A stretch of DNA of 64,000 bases, from the NCBI GenBank assembly GCA_001692895.1, contig KV748204.1:1578771-1642770 (forward strand), in the 5' to 3' direction. This document shows positions 60,991 to 64,000 of this stretch, piece after piece; position 1 is the stretch's first letter, and each line of letters starts with the position of its first letter. A program made the position numbers and the translations under genes. The stretch comes from Cenococcum geophilum 1.58 (lineage: Eukaryota > Ascomycota > Dothideomycetes > Gloniales > Gloniaceae). Below the pieces are notes generated by a model. That model did not search any database. It saw nothing but the letters and a program-made list of their open reading frames with translations, and was not told where the DNA came from.

Positions 60991-60995
60991 AATAT

Positions 60996-61450
60996 TTAGC
61001 TAAATATATAATAAAGATAATTTATTTAGCCGGAGGATAGACTAAAACTATCCTCCTTTATTAGGGAAATCTAAACTAATTGTAAGACACTAGCTATAAA
61101 GGCTAACCCTACCTACTAGTAGGATATTTAGGCCTATAACCTAGCCTTTATCTAAGAAGGCGCCCGCTATAAAGCTAGAAAGAACTCTATACTAATAAAG
61201 ATACTCTCCTAAAGCGCTATATTTAAGGAGGACTTTATATATAAAAGTGGGATAGATAGCAATATAGATAATATCTAAATCGCGTAGATTTAACCGGTAT
61301 AGAAAAGAACGTATTAATAGAAAATAAGGGATAACCTCTAAAAGATATAATAGAAGCTAAAAGAGGTAATAATAATGCTAGTACCCTAAAAGCCCCTAAG
61401 GTTATATACGCCCCTATCGTTATATAACCCCCCTATATTAAATATTACTA
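60996..61450. repeat. RIP-degraded sequence between two retroelements
   Basis: Plus-strand reading has long stop-broken charged stretches (for example GARYKARKNSI), possibly the continuation of the outermost retrotransposon cut at 46338. No clear boundary to the minus-strand copia at right. Confidence 0.4.
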
Positions 61451-64000
61451 TAATTTCTTTATAAGTGCACCTTTAAAGCTTAGAAGCCTTAATGAGTTCT
61501 CCTTAGTATATATAGTATAGATATTATCTATATAAAAGAATATAATTAGCTAATTATTATAGTAAAGACACAGCTCTCTACTAATAGGCTTTAACCCTAA
61601 TTTGGTGGGTTCCTAACTTAAGTTATTATACTAGAGACGTGGCGATTGTTAAAGTCTATAGAGAGCTCTACATAGTAGTAGATATTTGCCCTTAATAGTA
61701 AATCCATCCGGATACTTAATATAGACTATTTTATTAATTAAGCTGTTTATAAACGCGTTAATAGCGTTATCCTACCAAATGTCCAAATTAAATGCTATAA
61801 TAACTACTATAAGAGCTTTAAAGACCTTAGCTGCTAGAGTTGCTATATAGGTGTCTTTATAAATAAACTCTTACAAATTGCCTTTTACGTAGAGTTATGC
61901 TTTAAACTTTGTTAGATAATTGTTAATGTCCGTTTTATAGATAAATTTCTATATAGTAGGCACGATTTTAATAGATAGTGTTTTATTTACGACCTTAAAC
62001 GTTTTACAACCTTTTAGGTCCATATACTCTTTTATAGCTATAGCTAGAAACTTTACCCTATATTAGTGTTTTAGAAGCTTCTTCTAGCTCTTATACAGAG
62101 GTAGTAGCTTATTATAATAATTTTTCCTATAATATTTTAGGCCTATATAAGGCCGTCTAAAGTACTTTATAGCTATTTACTTCCTTAAGGTAAGTTAGAT
62201 AAACTAAGTATCGTTTAGGTAGCCTCCTTAATTATTTACCTTTTATAATATTAGCTTCCTTAATAGCTGCGCCATTATCGTCCTATAAGTTATCCTTTAT
62301 AGGTACGTATTTATAACACGGTTGTTAATAGGTAGAGGGAGCTAAGGAGCTTAAGGATCTTTTAATAGGAATTAATTAAGGTTCTAGCGTTTTATCTAGG
62401 GTAGAAAGGGTAGGTAGGAAATTGTCCTTTAAGGTTTATAGGCTTATTACATTATTATCTTAGTTAGTTACTTAATTCTAATTTCTACTAAAATCCGCCT
62501 ATTAATTTCCACTGTTATCTACTTAAATCTTATTTAAAGTCTTATTATCCTTATTTAATATTTTATTAAGCTCTTTTTAAAATATCCTATTAATATATAA
62601 CACGTTAATTACCTCCAAAATTTAATTAGCGCGTTTTTAGAGTAGATTTGTAAGATTTAGCTAACTATTGTTATAGAGCAACTGCTTATTAAATGTTATA
62701 TCTCTTATTTAAATTACTTTTTTTTACTAGGTATATAGACCCTAAAGAAATTCGTTAACTAGTACTTAACTAGGTATCTAATATAAGCTTTTAGCTTAAG
62801 CTTTTAAGTATATAAAAGGTTATATTTAAATAGGTAAGCTCTATAGCTATATACACGTAGATAGGCTATATTTAGCTTTAATGGTAAAAGCCCTAGTACT
62901 AACTAAAGCTTCTTAAAAGGTGTTATCTAGCTAAGCTAAGAATTTAGTGTCTAATTAATTAAGTACGTTATAGCTCTAATAATCTCTAATTAGAGCTCTT
63001 CTAGTAATTAAGCTTTAATTTATATATAATAAGACTTAATAATAATTGCCCCTTTAGAACGTTTAGTAGAACTATTCTAAGACTTTATATATGGAGCTAA
63101 GTGCTCTACCGTAATTCCTTTTTAGGTTATCTAACTATAGAAGTTGCCACTAAGGGAGGTCTTGCTATTAACTCGGATAACCCTAATCTTTTAATTATAT
63201 TAACGCTTTACCCTATTTAAATATTGGATAATTATTTACGTTAATAATCACTTATAGGCGAAGGTCTCTACCATATTTATCTATAAGAATTTATTAAAGA
63301 AATATATTGTTTAGATATAATCGTTATACGTCACGATTTTTAGAAATAAGCTAATCTACACTTAGTAGAAGGGCCTTATTACTTTATTAGTAGGTATTCT
63401 TTTTAATACGATTTTATAAGCCTTGCTAATAGTATAAGATTTATAGTTAATTATTACTAGTCCTTAAAGCTTCGTACTACCTACCTTCTAGAGTAGATAC
63501 TTAATTATATTGGGTCCTATATAATCCAGTTTCTTATACTAAAGCCTTCCTACTACTTCTTAATTAGGTAGAGGGTCTCGCGATTAGATTATAAATAAGG
63601 CTTTTAGCTTATTATACCTAAGGGTTAATTGGTTATAATAGTACTTATAATATACGAACGGTTAATTATAACCCTTTTTATATAGTACGTTCTTCTTATT
63701 ATCCCACTATATATTCTTATTATTAAACTTCTTTAAGTAGGCTAAATTTATATAAAAGGCTATTATATATACTATGTTAGTTAAAAAGATCTTCTTAAGA
63801 CCTAATGGCGTCTAGATAGTAATTACTGCTATCCCTATACCCTTAACTAGATCTATACCCATTCTAGTATATATAAAGTTATTACTTAGTTAAAGCTTAT
63901 TAACGAATCTTAATTAATTGTTAATAACGTATATTATAGTTCTATTATTAAGAATTACGCTATTATATAGCTTATAGTTAGTACCTACTTTATAGGCGCC
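61451..64000 (-). pseudogene. second copia-type pol, minus strand, runs off the window
   Basis: RT reads right to left between about 62,300 and 61,470: YLTKFKAQLYVKGNLQEF, TYIATLAAKVFKAL, YIKYPDGFTIKGKYLLL and RALYRLQQSPRLQYN. The active site is FFYIDNIYT (about 61,520-61,545) where YVDD is normal. Integrase-like sequence (LDYIGPNIIKYL, KAYKIVLKRIPTNK) lies near 63,350-63,530. Stops at Gln/Trp codons reflect RIP. Its LTRs are not identified; the 5' end is outside the window. Confidence 0.7.

Noticed and set aside
28855-64000. Starship-type giant element
   Set aside because: The recombinase resembles Crypton/Ndc10 rather than a DUF3435 captain, and no cargo genes are present; the region is ordinary nested transposons plus the array.

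Overview
The window comes from a filamentous ascomycete (Pezizomycotina). Genes carry short introns (45-168 nt) with GT...AG ends and CTAAC/CTGAC-like branch points. The proteins are typical of that group, and the repeats bear the C-to-T/G-to-A scars of repeat-induced point mutation (RIP). All gene models below were spliced by eye.

Left part (1-28.8 kb): compact, ordinary gene space. In order: ALG3 (+), an EIF1AD-like eIF1A relative (-), an MFS transporter (+), an aldo-keto reductase (+), an unrecognised damaged locus (-), a 55-aa single-span membrane protein with two tiny end exons (-), an alpha/beta hydrolase (-), a decayed membrane-protein pseudogene (+), ESF1 (+), an external alternative NADH dehydrogenase with an EF-hand (-), ALG2 (-), VPS15 (+), the U2 snRNP A' protein LEA1 (+) and FIP1 (-). 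Two dolichol-linked mannosyltransferases (ALG3, ALG2) lie within 21 kb. ALG2 and VPS15 share a 305-bp divergent promoter, and LEA1 and FIP1 converge.

Middle (about 28.85-40.9 kb): four head-to-tail copies of a roughly 2.94-kb element. Copies 3 and 4 repeat at exactly 2,940 bp. Each unit carries one two-exon gene of 707 codons that stays in one frame if in-frame TAG/TAA are read as RIP-mutated glutamine codons. The product looks like a Crypton-type tyrosine recombinase with an Ndc10_II/CBF3-like core. All copies are dead: the HxxR histidine is tyrosine in every copy. This tandem Crypton-like array is the most unusual feature of the window.

Right part (40.9-64 kb): a RIP-degraded nest of transposons. 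A copia-type element (46,338-60,990, TSD AATAT) sits inside an older gag-protease retrotransposon remnant. It is itself split by a minus-strand gypsy element (47,786-55,733, TSD CGTAT). A roughly 594-bp hAT-like element lies inside its 3' LTR. A Harbinger-like 724-bp element (45,413-46,136) interrupts the older remnant. Another copia pol lies on the minus strand at the right edge. Several short inverted-repeat elements are nearly free of RIP and must be younger than the sea around them. No host gene was found right of FIP1.
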